Source: Rossellomorea orangium (GTDB lineage Bacteria > Bacillota > Bacilli > Bacillales > Bacillaceae_B). From it: DNA of 64,000 bases. The notes beneath the pieces were generated by a model that was not told the origin of the DNA, ran no database searches, and saw nothing but the letters and a program-made list of their open reading frames with translations. The stretch is taken from positions 402,574 to 466,573 of the forward strand of contig NZ_JAHWGH010000012.1 of NCBI RefSeq assembly GCF_019334305.1, read 5' to 3'. The translations under genes were made by a program, and so were the position numbers. This document shows positions 1 through 9,588 of the stretch, one piece after another (position 1 is the first letter of the stretch; every line of letters begins with the position of its first letter).

Positions 1-106
1 CTCTTTCCCATCCCTTTAAATAGTGATATGATACAATAGATTTTATATGTCCATTGGATGGTGGATGAGTGACGAAACAGTGAGATGTAAATAGGGAGAG
101 AATGGA

Positions 107-718
107 ATGTATGAATATATAAGAGGGACAGTCAGTCAAGTGGGTCCAGAATACGTAGTGGTGGAGAATAATGGAATAGGCTATCAGTTGTATACAGCCA
201 ATCCTTTTGTTTATTCAAAATATCAGAATCAAGAGATTCAGATTTTTACATATCAGCATGTGAGAGAAGATCTTATTGCCCTTTACGGGTTTCTTGCCAT
301 TGAAGAGAAGCTGCTATTTATGAAACTATTAAATGTTTCAGGGATTGGTCCAAAGGGAGCTTTGGCGATTTTGGCATCAGGCGCCCCTCAGCAGGTGATT
401 TCAGCCATCGAAGAAGAGAATGAAAGCTTCCTGACAAAGTTTCCCGGTGTCGGGAAGAAGACTGCCCGTCAAATGATCTTGGATCTAAAAGGAAAGCTTC
501 AGGATGTTGTTCCGGATTATTTTCCCAGTCTATTTTCGAATCATGAGGAAACAGCAGTATCAAGCGTGGAGGACGAGGCCTTTGATGAAGCAATCCTTGC
601 CCTTAAAGCCCTTGGCTACTCTGAACGTGAAATAAAGAAAATCACTCCTAAATTGAAAGGAGAAGGGCATTCTTCAGACGAAATCATCCGAAAAGCCCTT
701 CAACTTTTATTGAAATAA
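107..718 (+). CDS. ruvA: Holliday junction branch migration protein RuvA
   Basis: RuvA binds the four-way Holliday junction and loads the RuvB motors that drive branch migration in recombinational repair. The 203 aa length is normal for the family. An N-terminal OB-fold region (about residues 1-65) is followed by two helix-hairpin-helix motifs (GIGPKGA near 79 and FPGVGKKTA near 109), and a C-terminal three-helix domain (about 155-203) that contacts RuvB. The start has a purine-rich ribosome site (agggagag) just upstream. ruvB follows after 24 nt, as in most Bacilli, so the two are almost certainly one transcript. Nothing is odd. Confidence 0.97.
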   Translation: MYEYIRGTVSQVGPEYVVVENNGIGYQLYTANPFVYSKYQNQEIQIFTYQHVREDLIALYGFLAIEEKLLFMKLLNVSGIGPKGALAILASGAPQQVISAIEEENESFLTKFPGVGKKTARQMILDLKGKLQDVVPDYFPSLFSNHEETAVSSVEDEAFDEAILALKALGYSEREIKKITPKLKGEGHSSDEIIRKALQLLLK

Positions 719-742
719 AGCCAAAGGAAGGAGGAAGTCTAA

Positions 743-1744
743 ATGGAAGACAGAATCGTATCAGGCGAATCAGAATTAAATGAAGATTCCTTTGAATATT
801 CCTTGCGCCCTCAGACAATAAAACAATATATAGGGCAAGATAAGGTGAAGCATAACCTGGAGGTTTTCATCGAAGCGGCAAAGATGCGGGAGGAAACTCT
901 CGATCATGTCCTGCTTTACGGTCCACCCGGGTTGGGTAAGACAACCCTTGCCGCGGTCATAGCCAATGAAATGGGAGTGAATCTGCGGACCACTTCAGGA
1001 CCTGCCATCGAGAGGCCGGGAGACTTGGCAGCGGTACTGACGGCACTTGAGCCTGGTGATGTATTGTTCATCGATGAGATCCACAGGCTGCCCAGGGCCA
1101 TAGAAGAGGTTCTTTATCCGGCCATGGAAGACTTTTGTCTGGATATCGTCATCGGGAATGGTCCCAGTGCACGATCAGTCCGTTTGGATCTCCCTCCTTT
1201 CACGCTGGTGGGGGCGACGACCCGTGCCGGGGCACTGTCGGCTCCGCTTCGAGATCGATTTGGTGTTTTATGCCGGTTGGAATATTATAATGAAGAGCAG
1301 TTGAACGAAATTGTTCAGCGGACCGCTGCCATATTGAACACGAAGATCGAAGCGAAGGCTTCTGAAGAATTGGCCCGGAGATCAAGAGGGACACCCCGAA
1401 TCGCCAATCGATTACTCAGAAGGGTAAGGGATTTTGCCCAGGTGAAAGGGAATGGTGATATTACCACCTCACTTTCAAGGGAAGCCCTGGAACTTCTTCA
1501 AGTCGATAAGCTGGGTCTTGATCATATCGACCATAAGCTTCTTAAAGGTATCATTGAACGCTTCAGGGGAGGACCTGTGGGGCTTGATACCATCGCTGCA
1601 AGTATCGGTGAGGAGTCCCATACGATTGAAGATGTTTACGAACCGTATCTATTACAGATCGGGTTCATCCAGAGGACACCAAGGGGAAGGGTCGTCACAC
1701 ATCTTGTATATGACCATTTCCAATTGGAGGTGCCGAACAAATGA
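743..1744 (+). CDS. ruvB: Holliday junction branch migration ATPase RuvB
   Basis: AAA+ hexameric motor that pumps DNA through the RuvA-bound Holliday junction. Walker [10 protein letters not shown] lies at about 60-68, Walker B with FIDEIHRL at about 109-116, the sensor region GATTRAG near 156, and a winged-helix DNA-binding domain fills the C-terminus (about 260-333). The 333 aa length fits the family. The start is preceded by an AAGGAGGA ribosome site. Its stop overlaps the start of the next small gene by 4 nt (ATGA), indicating translational coupling. Confidence 0.97.
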   Translation: MEDRIVSGESELNEDSFEYSLRPQTIKQYIGQDKVKHNLEVFIEAAKMREETLDHVLLYGPPGLGKTTLAAVIANEMGVNLRTTSGPAIERPGDLAAVLTALEPGDVLFIDEIHRLPRAIEEVLYPAMEDFCLDIVIGNGPSARSVRLDLPPFTLVGATTRAGALSAPLRDRFGVLCRLEYYNEEQLNEIVQRTAAILNTKIEAKASEELARRSRGTPRIANRLLRRVRDFAQVKGNGDITTSLSREALELLQVDKLGLDHIDHKLLKGIIERFRGGPVGLDTIAASIGEESHTIEDVYEPYLLQIGFIQRTPRGRVVTHLVYDHFQLEVPNK

Positions 1745-1947
1745 CCGGATTGCCCAAGTTCGTCATGATCATCGGTGGAATCATACTGGTGATTGGCTTC
1801 CTCATGCAATTCATTAAAATAGGGAAGCTCCCTGGTGATATTATCATCAAAAAAGAAAACACAACATTTTATTTTCCACTTATGACTTCTATTCTGATTA
1901 GTGTTATACTTTCCGTTATCTTTTATATAATCGGGAGATTCAAATAG
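1741..1947 (+). CDS. DUF2905 small membrane protein
   Basis: A 68-aa protein with two hydrophobic segments (about 5-22 and 43-64) separated by a short turn carrying GKLPGDI, the conserved heart of DUF2905. The function of the family is unknown. The gene overlaps the ruvB stop by 4 nt and precedes queA by 37 nt, so it is part of the ruvAB-queA-tgt transcript. Small DUF2905 genes next to ruvB are common in Bacilli. The identification rests on size, topology and the GKLPGDI motif. Confidence 0.85.
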   Translation: MTGLPKFVMIIGGIILVIGFLMQFIKIGKLPGDIIIKKENTTFYFPLMTSILISVILSVIFYIIGRFK

Positions 1948-1984
1948 GACTCAATAGTGAGATTTACATAAGCTAGGTGAAAAA

Positions 1985-3013
1985 ATGGTGAAAGTAGAAG
2001 ATTTTGATTTTCATTTACCTGAAGAACTAATTGCCCAGACCCCTCTTGAGAACCGCTCCGAGAGTAGATTGATGGTGCTGGATAAAGAAGATGGTTCCAT
2101 GGATCATATCCGTTTTAAACAGATTACCGATTACCTGGAAGAAGGGGATTGCCTCGTCTTGAATGATACACGGGTATTGCCGGCTCGTCTTTTTGGGCAA
2201 AAAGAAGGTACAGGGGCCAATATAGAAGTGCTCCTCTTAAAACAGGAAGATGGGGACCAGTGGGAGACCCTGGTGAAGCCGGCTAAACGGATCCGGGTCG
2301 GAACGGAGATCGTGTTCGGTGACGGGAAGTTAAAAGCAACCTGTGTCGATTTGAAAGAACATGGCGGAAGGATCCTTGAATTCTCGTATGAAGGGATTTT
2401 TTATGAAGTGCTGGATGAATTGGGGGAAATGCCTTTGCCTCCATATATCCGGGAACGCCTGGAAGAACAGGACCGCTATCAAACAGTGTTTGCCAAAGAA
2501 AGAGGTTCAGCTGCTGCTCCAACTGCGGGCCTTCACTTTACCGAGGAACTGTTGGATGAGCTGAGAGATAAAGGTGTTCATATTGCATTCATTACTCTGC
2601 ATGTTGGCCTCGGAACCTTCAGACCGGTATCTGTGGACACAATCGAGGAACATGACATGCATGCTGAGTTCTATCAGGTTTCTGAGGGGACTGCCCGCCT
2701 ATTAAATGAAGTAAGGGCAAATGGAGGGCGCATCGTTACAGTCGGAACGACATCCACCCGGACACTTGAGACCATTGCTTCAAAACACGGCACGTTCGTG
2801 GAAGAGAATGGCTGGACGAATATATTCATCTATCCTGGATACGAGTTTAAAGGGATCGATGGTCTGATTACGAATTTCCATCTGCCGAAGTCGACCCTGA
2901 TCATGCTGGTCAGTGCGTTTGCAGGTCAGGAAAACGTGATGCATGCCTATGAAACGGCCGTTAAAGAGAAGTATCGCTTCTTCAGCTTCGGCGATGCCAT
3001 GTTGATTAAATAA
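1985..3013 (+). CDS. queA: S-adenosylmethionine:tRNA ribosyltransferase-isomerase QueA
   Basis: QueA moves the ribosyl moiety of S-adenosylmethionine onto preQ1 in tRNA anticodons to give epoxyqueuosine, the step after Tgt. The 342 aa length matches the family. Recognisable family blocks are [12 protein letters not shown] at the N-terminus, [11 protein letters not shown] near 53, the [10 protein letters not shown] block near 178 and [10 protein letters not shown] near 296. It lies directly upstream of tgt, whose product acts one step earlier in queuosine synthesis, so the two form a functional pair in one operon. Confidence 0.97.
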   Translation: MVKVEDFDFHLPEELIAQTPLENRSESRLMVLDKEDGSMDHIRFKQITDYLEEGDCLVLNDTRVLPARLFGQKEGTGANIEVLLLKQEDGDQWETLVKPAKRIRVGTEIVFGDGKLKATCVDLKEHGGRILEFSYEGIFYEVLDELGEMPLPPYIRERLEEQDRYQTVFAKERGSAAAPTAGLHFTEELLDELRDKGVHIAFITLHVGLGTFRPVSVDTIEEHDMHAEFYQVSEGTARLLNEVRANGGRIVTVGTTSTRTLETIASKHGTFVEENGWTNIFIYPGYEFKGIDGLITNFHLPKSTLIMLVSAFAGQENVMHAYETAVKEKYRFFSFGDAMLIK

Positions 3014-3027
3014 TGATTGAAGTATAA

Positions 3028-4203
<1,176 letters not shown>

Positions 4204-4245
4204 AAAAGCATGCTATAAATAATTCAGTGAAAGGAGGGGAAAAGA

Positions 4246-4518
4246 ATGGGAGGAAGTTTAGGAACAATACTACCTTTGATTTTAATGTTTGTTCTGTTTT
4301 ATTTTTTACTGATCCGTCCTCAGCAAAAGCGTCAAAAAGCGATCTCAAAAATGCAAAATGAGCTTGCGAAGGGTGATAGAATCATCACGATTGGCGGTTT
4401 ACACGGATCAATCGATGCCATTGAAGAAGGTAAAATAGTCATCCTTTGTGGTGACGGCAGCCGTCTTACATATGATCGTAATGCGATCAGGGAAGTCGTT
4501 AGAGCTGAGCAGGTTTAA
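4246..4518 (+). CDS. yajC: Preprotein translocase accessory protein YajC (YrbF)
   Basis: Small single-span membrane protein associated with the SecDF-YajC complex that assists Sec-dependent export. At 90 aa it has one N-terminal membrane helix (about 5-22), the LLIRPQQKRQK motif just after it, and a small cytoplasmic domain (about 40-85). An AAAGGAGGGG ribosome site precedes the ATG. It ends the ruvAB-queA-tgt-yajC run, with a strong terminator after it. secDF itself is 5 kb downstream, as in related Bacilli. Confidence 0.95.
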   Translation: MGGSLGTILPLILMFVLFYFLLIRPQQKRQKAISKMQNELAKGDRIITIGGLHGSIDAIEEGKIVILCGDGSRLTYDRNAIREVVRAEQV

Positions 4519-4520
4519 TT

Positions 4521-4573
4521 AAAAAGGGTTCCTCATCATCGTGCCTCGGCACTTTGAGAGGAACCCTTTTTAT
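4521..4573. terminator. Bidirectional terminator between yajC and the yrzE-like gene
   Basis: A perfect 14-nt stem (AAAAAGGGTTCCTC pairing with GAGGAACCCTTTTT) is flanked by A and T tracts on both sides. It can end transcripts of yajC and of the convergent minus-strand gene. Confidence 0.9.
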
Positions 4574-4580
4574 TTCTGTT

Positions 4581-4952
4581 CTAATCTTCTCTTGTACCGC
4601 CACTCATATTCACACCAAGTATTCCTCCCATCATGGCTGTGAGGATGTAGCAGCCGTGATAAATAAGCTGTTCCATTGAAAAGAGGCTGTCATAACCGAG
4701 GTATTGAAATAAGAAGATGACAAGCGTATAAATGAGTCCTGTCGACCCTCCCAGCATCCATCCTTTTGTTTTTCCCTTTCCACCTGACATGAATCCACCA
4801 ACAAACAATGATAGGAACGAAATGATGGTGACAAATAGCGTGATGGAGCTTTCGGTAAGATTAGTGAACCTGAGCAGTAAAGAGAATAATAAGCTTGCAA
4901 CAATCGCTATGACAAATATGGTAGTCGCTCCATAAAGGACGGCACCACCCAT
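4581..4952 (-). CDS. TIGR04086 family membrane protein (YrzE-like)
   Basis: A 123-aa protein with four hydrophobic helices and no catalytic motif, matching the TIGR04086/YrzE family of unknown function that sits next to yajC in Bacilli. Regulation is unknown. The start is uncertain. The first ATG (4952-4950) is about 21 nt from the only good ribosome site (GGGAGAGG, 4981-4974), while an in-frame ATC at 4967-4965 lies 6 nt from it and would add the residues (M)EAKK, the usual beginning of this family. The gene is convergent with yajC. Confidence 0.8.
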   Translation of the reverse strand: MGGAVLYGATTIFVIAIVASLLFSLLLRFTNLTESSITLFVTIISFLSLFVGGFMSGGKGKTKGWMLGGSTGLIYTLVIFLFQYLGYDSLFSMEQLIYHGCYILTAMMGGILGVNMSGGTRED

Positions 4953-5114
4953 TTTTTTTGCTTCGATGACGGTCCTCTCCCTTCTATCTCGATAATTTTA
5001 TTCCGTATTAGTACAAGCATATTCCTGTCCATTGTAAAAAAGACTAGAAATTTTCAGTGGTCAAGCCTCATAGACTAGTATGAAACTTCCTTTTAGGATA
5101 AGGAGTGAGTGACC

Positions 5115-6410
5115 ATGTCCCCGATGATTGTATTGATTGTATTCGTTACAGTTTATATCCTTTTAATGACTGAAAAGTGGAATCGTGTACTCGCTGCCAT
5201 GGCCGGTGGGGTCGCCATGCTTCTGATAGGCGCATTTCCAATTGAAAAGGCGCTTTTCACCTACATTGATTGGAAAACCATTACTCTTTTGTTTTCCATG
5301 ATGCTGATCGTAACGATCACAAGCAAAACGGGGGTATTCGAGTTTATTGCCATTAAGGTCGCCAAATGGGTGAACGGGAATGGGCTGGCGCTCCTAATCG
5401 TGTTTTCTTCTCTCGCTGCAGTGGGTTCGGCTTTTTTGGCAAACGTCACGATTGCCATGCTGCTGGTACCGATCCTGTTCAAACTGACCAGGCTTCTTGA
5501 ACTTCCGCCCATCCCTTTTCTGATCATGACGATCCTTGCCTGTAATATAGGCGGGACGGCAACGCTTATTGGTGATCCCCCTAATATGATGATCGGCCAG
5601 GCAGTGAAGCACTTTACGTTCAATGCCTTTCTGGAAAATTTGTTACCTGTCGTTTTGATGGTCTATGGTGTGACACTTTTGATCATGTGTGTCCTGTACA
5701 GGGAAGTGCTTCATGTGAAAGAGGATAGGAAGCTGTTGCTGAAGGGCATTGATCCTGCCGAGTATTTAAAGAAGAATAGGGGATTGTTCCAGTCCATATT
5801 TGTACTGGCATTGGTTCTCGTGGGGTTTTCAGTGTATCCAATTTTTCACCTTGATGTGACCACAGTATCCCTGGCGGGGGCCGTCCTGCTCCTCCTGCTC
5901 CTGGAGAAAATTCACCCGCCTGAATCGGTCCTTAGAGAGGTGGAATGGGGAACGCTCTTTTTCTTTATGGGCCTGTTCCTACTTATAGGGGGGATTGAAG
6001 AGGCAGGATTCATTGATGAAATCGCACGTGAAATACTGCGGGCGACGGATGGGGATATGAAGAAAACGGCGTTTGTCATCCTATGGGGAACCGGCTTACT
6101 TTCTGCAGTAGTGGATAATATCCCGTTTGTGGCGGCCATGATTCCCGTCATTCAGGAATTCGGTGAGTTCGGCATGGTCAATATGGACCCATTATGGTGG
6201 TCATTGGCTCTCGGGGCTTGCCTTGGTGGGAATGGGACGCTTCTTGGGTCTTCTTCTAACCTGGTCATCGCAGGACTTGCATCGAAGGAAAATGTACATA
6301 TCAAATTTTATCAATATTTGCTTATCGGTGTTCCCGTTACAATCATATCCCTTGCTGTTTCCACACTCTATGTGTATTTCAAGTATATTCGCCCGTTTCT
6401 TGGTGGATAA
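5115..6410 (+). CDS. ArsB/NhaD (ion transporter superfamily) permease
   Basis: A polytopic membrane protein of about 431 aa with 11-12 hydrophobic spans, including the conserved blocks GDPPNMMIG near 156 and a second half-repeat ending GNGTLLGSSSNLV near 380. These are typical of the ArsB/NhaD/SLC13-like ion transporter fold. The substrate cannot be read from sequence; arsenite, Na+/H+ exchange and dicarboxylates are all family options. No arsR or arsC lies nearby. ATG 5115 is preferred over GTG 5109 because AGGAG (5101-5105) is 9 nt from it. It sits between yrzE-like and DUF421 genes. Confidence 0.8.
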   Translation: MSPMIVLIVFVTVYILLMTEKWNRVLAAMAGGVAMLLIGAFPIEKALFTYIDWKTITLLFSMMLIVTITSKTGVFEFIAIKVAKWVNGNGLALLIVFSSLAAVGSAFLANVTIAMLLVPILFKLTRLLELPPIPFLIMTILACNIGGTATLIGDPPNMMIGQAVKHFTFNAFLENLLPVVLMVYGVTLLIMCVLYREVLHVKEDRKLLLKGIDPAEYLKKNRGLFQSIFVLALVLVGFSVYPIFHLDVTTVSLAGAVLLLLLLEKIHPPESVLREVEWGTLFFFMGLFLLIGGIEEAGFIDEIAREILRATDGDMKKTAFVILWGTGLLSAVVDNIPFVAAMIPVIQEFGEFGMVNMDPLWWSLALGACLGGNGTLLGSSSNLVIAGLASKENVHIKFYQYLLIGVPVTIISLAVSTLYVYFKYIRPFLGG

Positions 6411-6479
6411 ATATTCCTCCGATTTATTTTGTCCTTCTGTCGATACTACATAATGACATGTGTAGGGGAGGGAAAAGCA

Positions 6480-7124
6480 ATGGAGGAATACGTTATCATC
6501 ATTGCACGCACTCTTTTTCTTTATTTTTTGATCATATTCATATTCCGAATCATGGGTAAGAGGGAGATCGGGGAATTAAGCATTCTGGATCTGGTCGTAT
6601 TCATGATGATTGCAGAGATGGCGGTCATGGCCATCGAACAGCCCGATGACCCGATCATTCATACGGTTCTTCCTATGGCGGTCATAGTCCTTATACAGAT
6701 TCTGTTTGCATGGTTTTCCTTGCGCTCTAAATCCTTCCGGGAGTTATTGGACGGAAAGCCCTCCGTCATCATTCATAATGGAAAAATCGATGACAAAGCC
6801 ATGAAGAAACAGCGGTATAATTACGATGATTTATTACTTCAGTTAAGGGAAAAGGATATCTTTAATCTGGCTGATGTTGAATTCGCCATATTGGAACCTT
6901 CGGGGAAATTATCGGTGTTAAAGAAAGATAAAAAGACTCCTCACTCCCTTACCCTGCCTTTGATCCTGGATGGGCAGGTCCAAACCACCCATCTTGATAT
7001 GATCGGCAAAACAGCCTTTTGGTTACGGAAGGAATTGAGGGAACGGGGGTTCAAAAACATTCAGGAAATCTCCTTTTGCAGCTTTCAAAATGGACAGTTT
7101 TATATTGATGAAAAAAACCAGTAA
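6480..7124 (+). CDS. DUF421 membrane protein (YetF/YrbG family)
   Basis: A 214-aa protein with three N-terminal membrane helices (MEEYVIIIARTLFLYFLIIF; about 1-80) carrying the FRIMGKREIGELSILDLVVFM signature region. A soluble domain follows (about 85-210) with LLDGKPSVIIHNGKI and DVEFAILEPSGKLSV, typical of DUF421/YetF. Members have been linked to spore envelope or membrane functions in some Bacilli, but the activity is unknown. The start is ATG 6480 after GGGGAGGG. Its 3' end abuts a long palindromic repeat. Confidence 0.88.
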   Translation: MEEYVIIIARTLFLYFLIIFIFRIMGKREIGELSILDLVVFMMIAEMAVMAIEQPDDPIIHTVLPMAVIVLIQILFAWFSLRSKSFRELLDGKPSVIIHNGKIDDKAMKKQRYNYDDLLLQLREKDIFNLADVEFAILEPSGKLSVLKKDKKTPHSLTLPLILDGQVQTTHLDMIGKTAFWLRKELRERGFKNIQEISFCSFQNGQFYIDEKNQ

Positions 7125-7125
7125 T

Positions 7126-7453
7126 AAAAAGAGGCTGGGACAAAAGGGTTTCAGCTAAAGAGTAATCCGAACGAGTGGTTTGAAAAAATCCATCTCGTTC
7201 GGATTTTTAATTTTTAGTGCTAGAGCTTAATCCATGTATTAAGCAGGTTCCAGCTGTTGATTGGAGTGCAAGACGAAGACTCCTGCGGGAAAAGCGGAAT
7301 AGGTGAGACCCCGCAGGAGCGTGAGCGACGAGGAGGCTCGCCTTCCGCCCGAGGAAAGCGAAGTCTTGCACGGAAATCAACAGCGGTGTAACACGTAATC
7401 TCATTGTTCGTCTTTAGAGTGTATAGATTTAGTTATGTCCCAGCCTCTTTTTA
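7126..7453. repeat. Nested palindromic repeat element between the DUF421 gene and spoVB
   Basis: This gene-free stretch is one nested palindrome. Outermost, AAAGAGGCTGGGACA (from 7128) faces TGTCCCAGCCTCTTT (to 7450). Inside the left part is a hairpin ATCCGAACGAG/CTCGTTCGGAT (about 7163-7205). The centre (about 7251-7385) is bounded by CTGTTGATT/AATCAACAG, then GTGCAAGAC/GTCTTGCAC, then CTCCTGCGGG/CCCCGCAGGAG. The central module is a dispersed repeat that I recognise from many Bacillus-like genomes. The outer arms, ending in A/T tracts, probably act as a bidirectional terminator for the two convergent genes. Confidence 0.85.
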
Positions 7454-7462
7454 TTTGGGAGA

Positions 7463-9013
7463 CTAAGGAGTGATGAATCGTTTGATGAACGGTATCCTGG
7501 CAAGGTCGTTTTTCACGATGAGTTTCAGGCCGATGGAGAGCAGTGTGTACAAAATTGTGGAAGTCATGACCCCGAATAGCAGGCGGAATACTGCCGACTC
7601 GTCATCAAACAGGTGAAGGTATGAGTAGTGGCCCCATATTCCGGTTACCAAAAGGACGATGATTGTCTTCACATAATCCCTCGCGTAAATCGTCATCGGG
7701 ATATATTTCAAGATCGTCATGAAGTGAAGCAGGGTCACGAGCATGAATCCCGTCACGATTCCGAGAGCAGCCCCGTTAATACCGAAAGCAGGCTGTGACG
7801 CAAGAACAAAAATGACGCCGGTTTTGACGACGGCACCTATGAGGCTGTTGATCATGGCGGCCCTGGCAAGGTTCAATGCCTGCAAAACGGCCTGTAATGG
7901 TCCCTGATAATAATAAAATAAAAAGAAGGGTGCCATGATCATGAGGAAACCTGCCCCGTTTTCATTGCCGTACATGACCTGCATGAGTGGCTTCGCATAA
8001 ATGTAAAGGATGACAACTGATATCCCACCGGTGATCAGGCAGAATCTTAGAGCCTGCTGAAGTCTGTGCTCGATTAAGCTGAAGTTTTTTTGAGAATTGG
8101 CTTCGCTTATGGCCGGTACAAGAGATTGAGATAATGACAAGGTTACGAAAGATGGAAGGAACAAAAGGGGGAGTGCGTATCCTGTCAATGAACCATACTG
8201 CTTCGTCGCCATTCCCGCCGCCACTCCAGCGAGGGCAAGACTGTTGGCTACCACGATCGGTTCAAAAAACCAGGCAATCGACCCAATCATCCTGCTGCCT
8301 GTCGCAGGCAGGGCCACACTCATGAGCTCATTGAACGTTTCCCGACCATTCCGGATCGAGGTGAAGAAGTTGCGTCTGATCTTGAACTTCTTTTTAACCT
8401 TGAAGCTTGCGAACAGATAGAGAAGGGAAGCGAGTTCTCCAAGTACCGAGGCCACCATGGCAGCGGCGGCTGCATATTCAATACCGTAAGGCAGGAAGGT
8501 TTTGGTCAATAAGGCAATCAGCGTAATCCGGACCACTTGCTCGATAACCTGGGAATAAGCAGACGGTTTCATGTTCTGACGGCCCTGGAAATACCCCCTG
8601 ATGACAGATGAGACCGCTACGATCGGAATGATCGGGGCGATGGCGACCAACGGATAATAGATCCGGTCATCGGTGAACAATACGTCTGTTAAGTAAGGGG
8701 CAAGTAGAATGAGAGCCGGGGTGAAGATAATCGATAATCCCATGGTAAGGGATAAAGACACCACCAATATTTTTTTTACTTTCCGGATATCACCCTTTGA
8801 TTCTGCTTCAGCTACATTTTTCGAGATGGCGACAGGAAGTCCAAGTTGAGTGATGGTGATGACGAGAATGAGTGTAGGGAATGCCATCATAAATAGCCCG
8901 ACGCCCTCTTCCCCGATGAACCTGGCAACGACGATCCGATTGACGAATCCTAATATTCTAGTAATAAAGGCGGCCATCATTAAGATCATGGTGCCTTTCA
9001 GAAATTTTGACAT
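7463..9013 (-). CDS. spoVB: Stage V sporulation protein B (MATE/MurJ-like flippase family)
   Basis: SpoVB belongs to the polysaccharide/lipid II flippase-like (MOP) superfamily and is needed for spore cortex synthesis. The 516-aa protein has about 14 hydrophobic helices and begins MSKFLKGTMILMMAAFITRILGF, the family start. I placed the start at ATG 9013-9011, after an AAGGCAGGG site. A longer reading frame to 9181 adds a non-homologous hydrophilic/hydrophobic leader without a proper ribosome site. It is convergent with the DUF421 gene and divergent from comN, as in B. subtilis. Confidence 0.93.
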   Translation of the reverse strand: MSKFLKGTMILMMAAFITRILGFVNRIVVARFIGEEGVGLFMMAFPTLILVITITQLGLPVAISKNVAEAESKGDIRKVKKILVVSLSLTMGLSIIFTPALILLAPYLTDVLFTDDRIYYPLVAIAPIIPIVAVSSVIRGYFQGRQNMKPSAYSQVIEQVVRITLIALLTKTFLPYGIEYAAAAAMVASVLGELASLLYLFASFKVKKKFKIRRNFFTSIRNGRETFNELMSVALPATGSRMIGSIAWFFEPIVVANSLALAGVAAGMATKQYGSLTGYALPLLFLPSFVTLSLSQSLVPAISEANSQKNFSLIEHRLQQALRFCLITGGISVVILYIYAKPLMQVMYGNENGAGFLMIMAPFFLFYYYQGPLQAVLQALNLARAAMINSLIGAVVKTGVIFVLASQPAFGINGAALGIVTGFMLVTLLHFMTILKYIPMTIYARDYVKTIIVLLVTGIWGHYSYLHLFDDESAVFRLLFGVMTSTILYTLLSIGLKLIVKNDLARIPFIKRFITP

Positions 9014-9138
9014 AAAATTCCCTGCCTTCTCAAAATTGGTATAATCGTATACAATGATGTATATGCACAAGGGTGGACAAAGCATGACAAGTAGTGAACA
9101 ATTCCGGCTAAATATAGCCCAGATGGGGTGAACGGGGT

Positions 9139-9459
9139 ATGAAGAACAATCAGCATCCTTATGACCGTTTTTATGAATCATTAGTACCAGCGCTTGTTAG
9201 CAAAGTAGAAGAATTCGAAGTGCTTGGCTACGGAAAGGCAGACACTGACCGCCTATGGGCCTACTTAACGAAGAAAAAATGGAAAAAGCCTGATGTGGAT
9301 ATGAAATTCTTTCAATTGGTGAGTGATGTGTTAACGGTCAAGCCTGGAGAGTATATGAGCTTTGAGACCATTGAAGCATATCGGTCTCCCAATTGGTTTG
9401 CCGAAGTGAATGAAGATGAATTGAATGAGCTGCTTCGCCCGAATAAGAATGGAAAATAG
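9139..9459 (+). CDS. comN: Post-transcriptional regulator ComN-like
   Basis: A 106-aa hydrophilic protein beginning MKNNQHPYDRFYESLVPALVSKVEEF, matching the ComN (YrzD) family. In B. subtilis ComN promotes accumulation of comE late-competence mRNA and interacts with DivIVA. The gene sits between spoVB and secDF exactly as comN does in B. subtilis. Assignment is by sequence character and context; whether this organism uses it in competence cannot be seen. Confidence 0.82.
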   Translation: MKNNQHPYDRFYESLVPALVSKVEEFEVLGYGKADTDRLWAYLTKKKWKKPDVDMKFFQLVSDVLTVKPGEYMSFETIEAYRSPNWFAEVNEDELNELLRPNKNGK

Positions 9460-9471
9460 TCCGAAAAGAAA

Positions 9472-9500
9472 TTGACACTCTTTTCTTTCTCGTAGATAAT
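9472..9500 (+). promoter_or_regulatory. Sigma-A type promoter upstream of secDF
   Basis: TTGACA at 9472-9477 and GATAAT at 9495-9500 are separated by exactly 17 nt. They lie about 90 nt upstream of the secDF start, inside the comN-secDF gap. Confidence 0.7.
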
Positions 9501-9588
9501 GAGAATGTTGAAGAATTCAGGAATTATATTACTTTTTTAAGCACATAGTTTGTATGGTTTTTAAAACGGCAAGGAGGATCTATACATA

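Noticed and set aside
1..106. Gene or clear promoter before ruvA
   Set aside because: No open frame; -10-like TATGAT/TACAAT strings are present but no matching -35, so nothing is claimed.
1452..1817. A 121-aa plus-strand frame across ruvB and the DUF2905 gene
   Set aside because: Shadow frame overlapping two well supported genes, without a ribosome site.
7207..7404. A 65-aa minus-strand frame in the palindromic element
   Set aside because: It is produced by the repeat itself; no ribosome site and no conservation expected.
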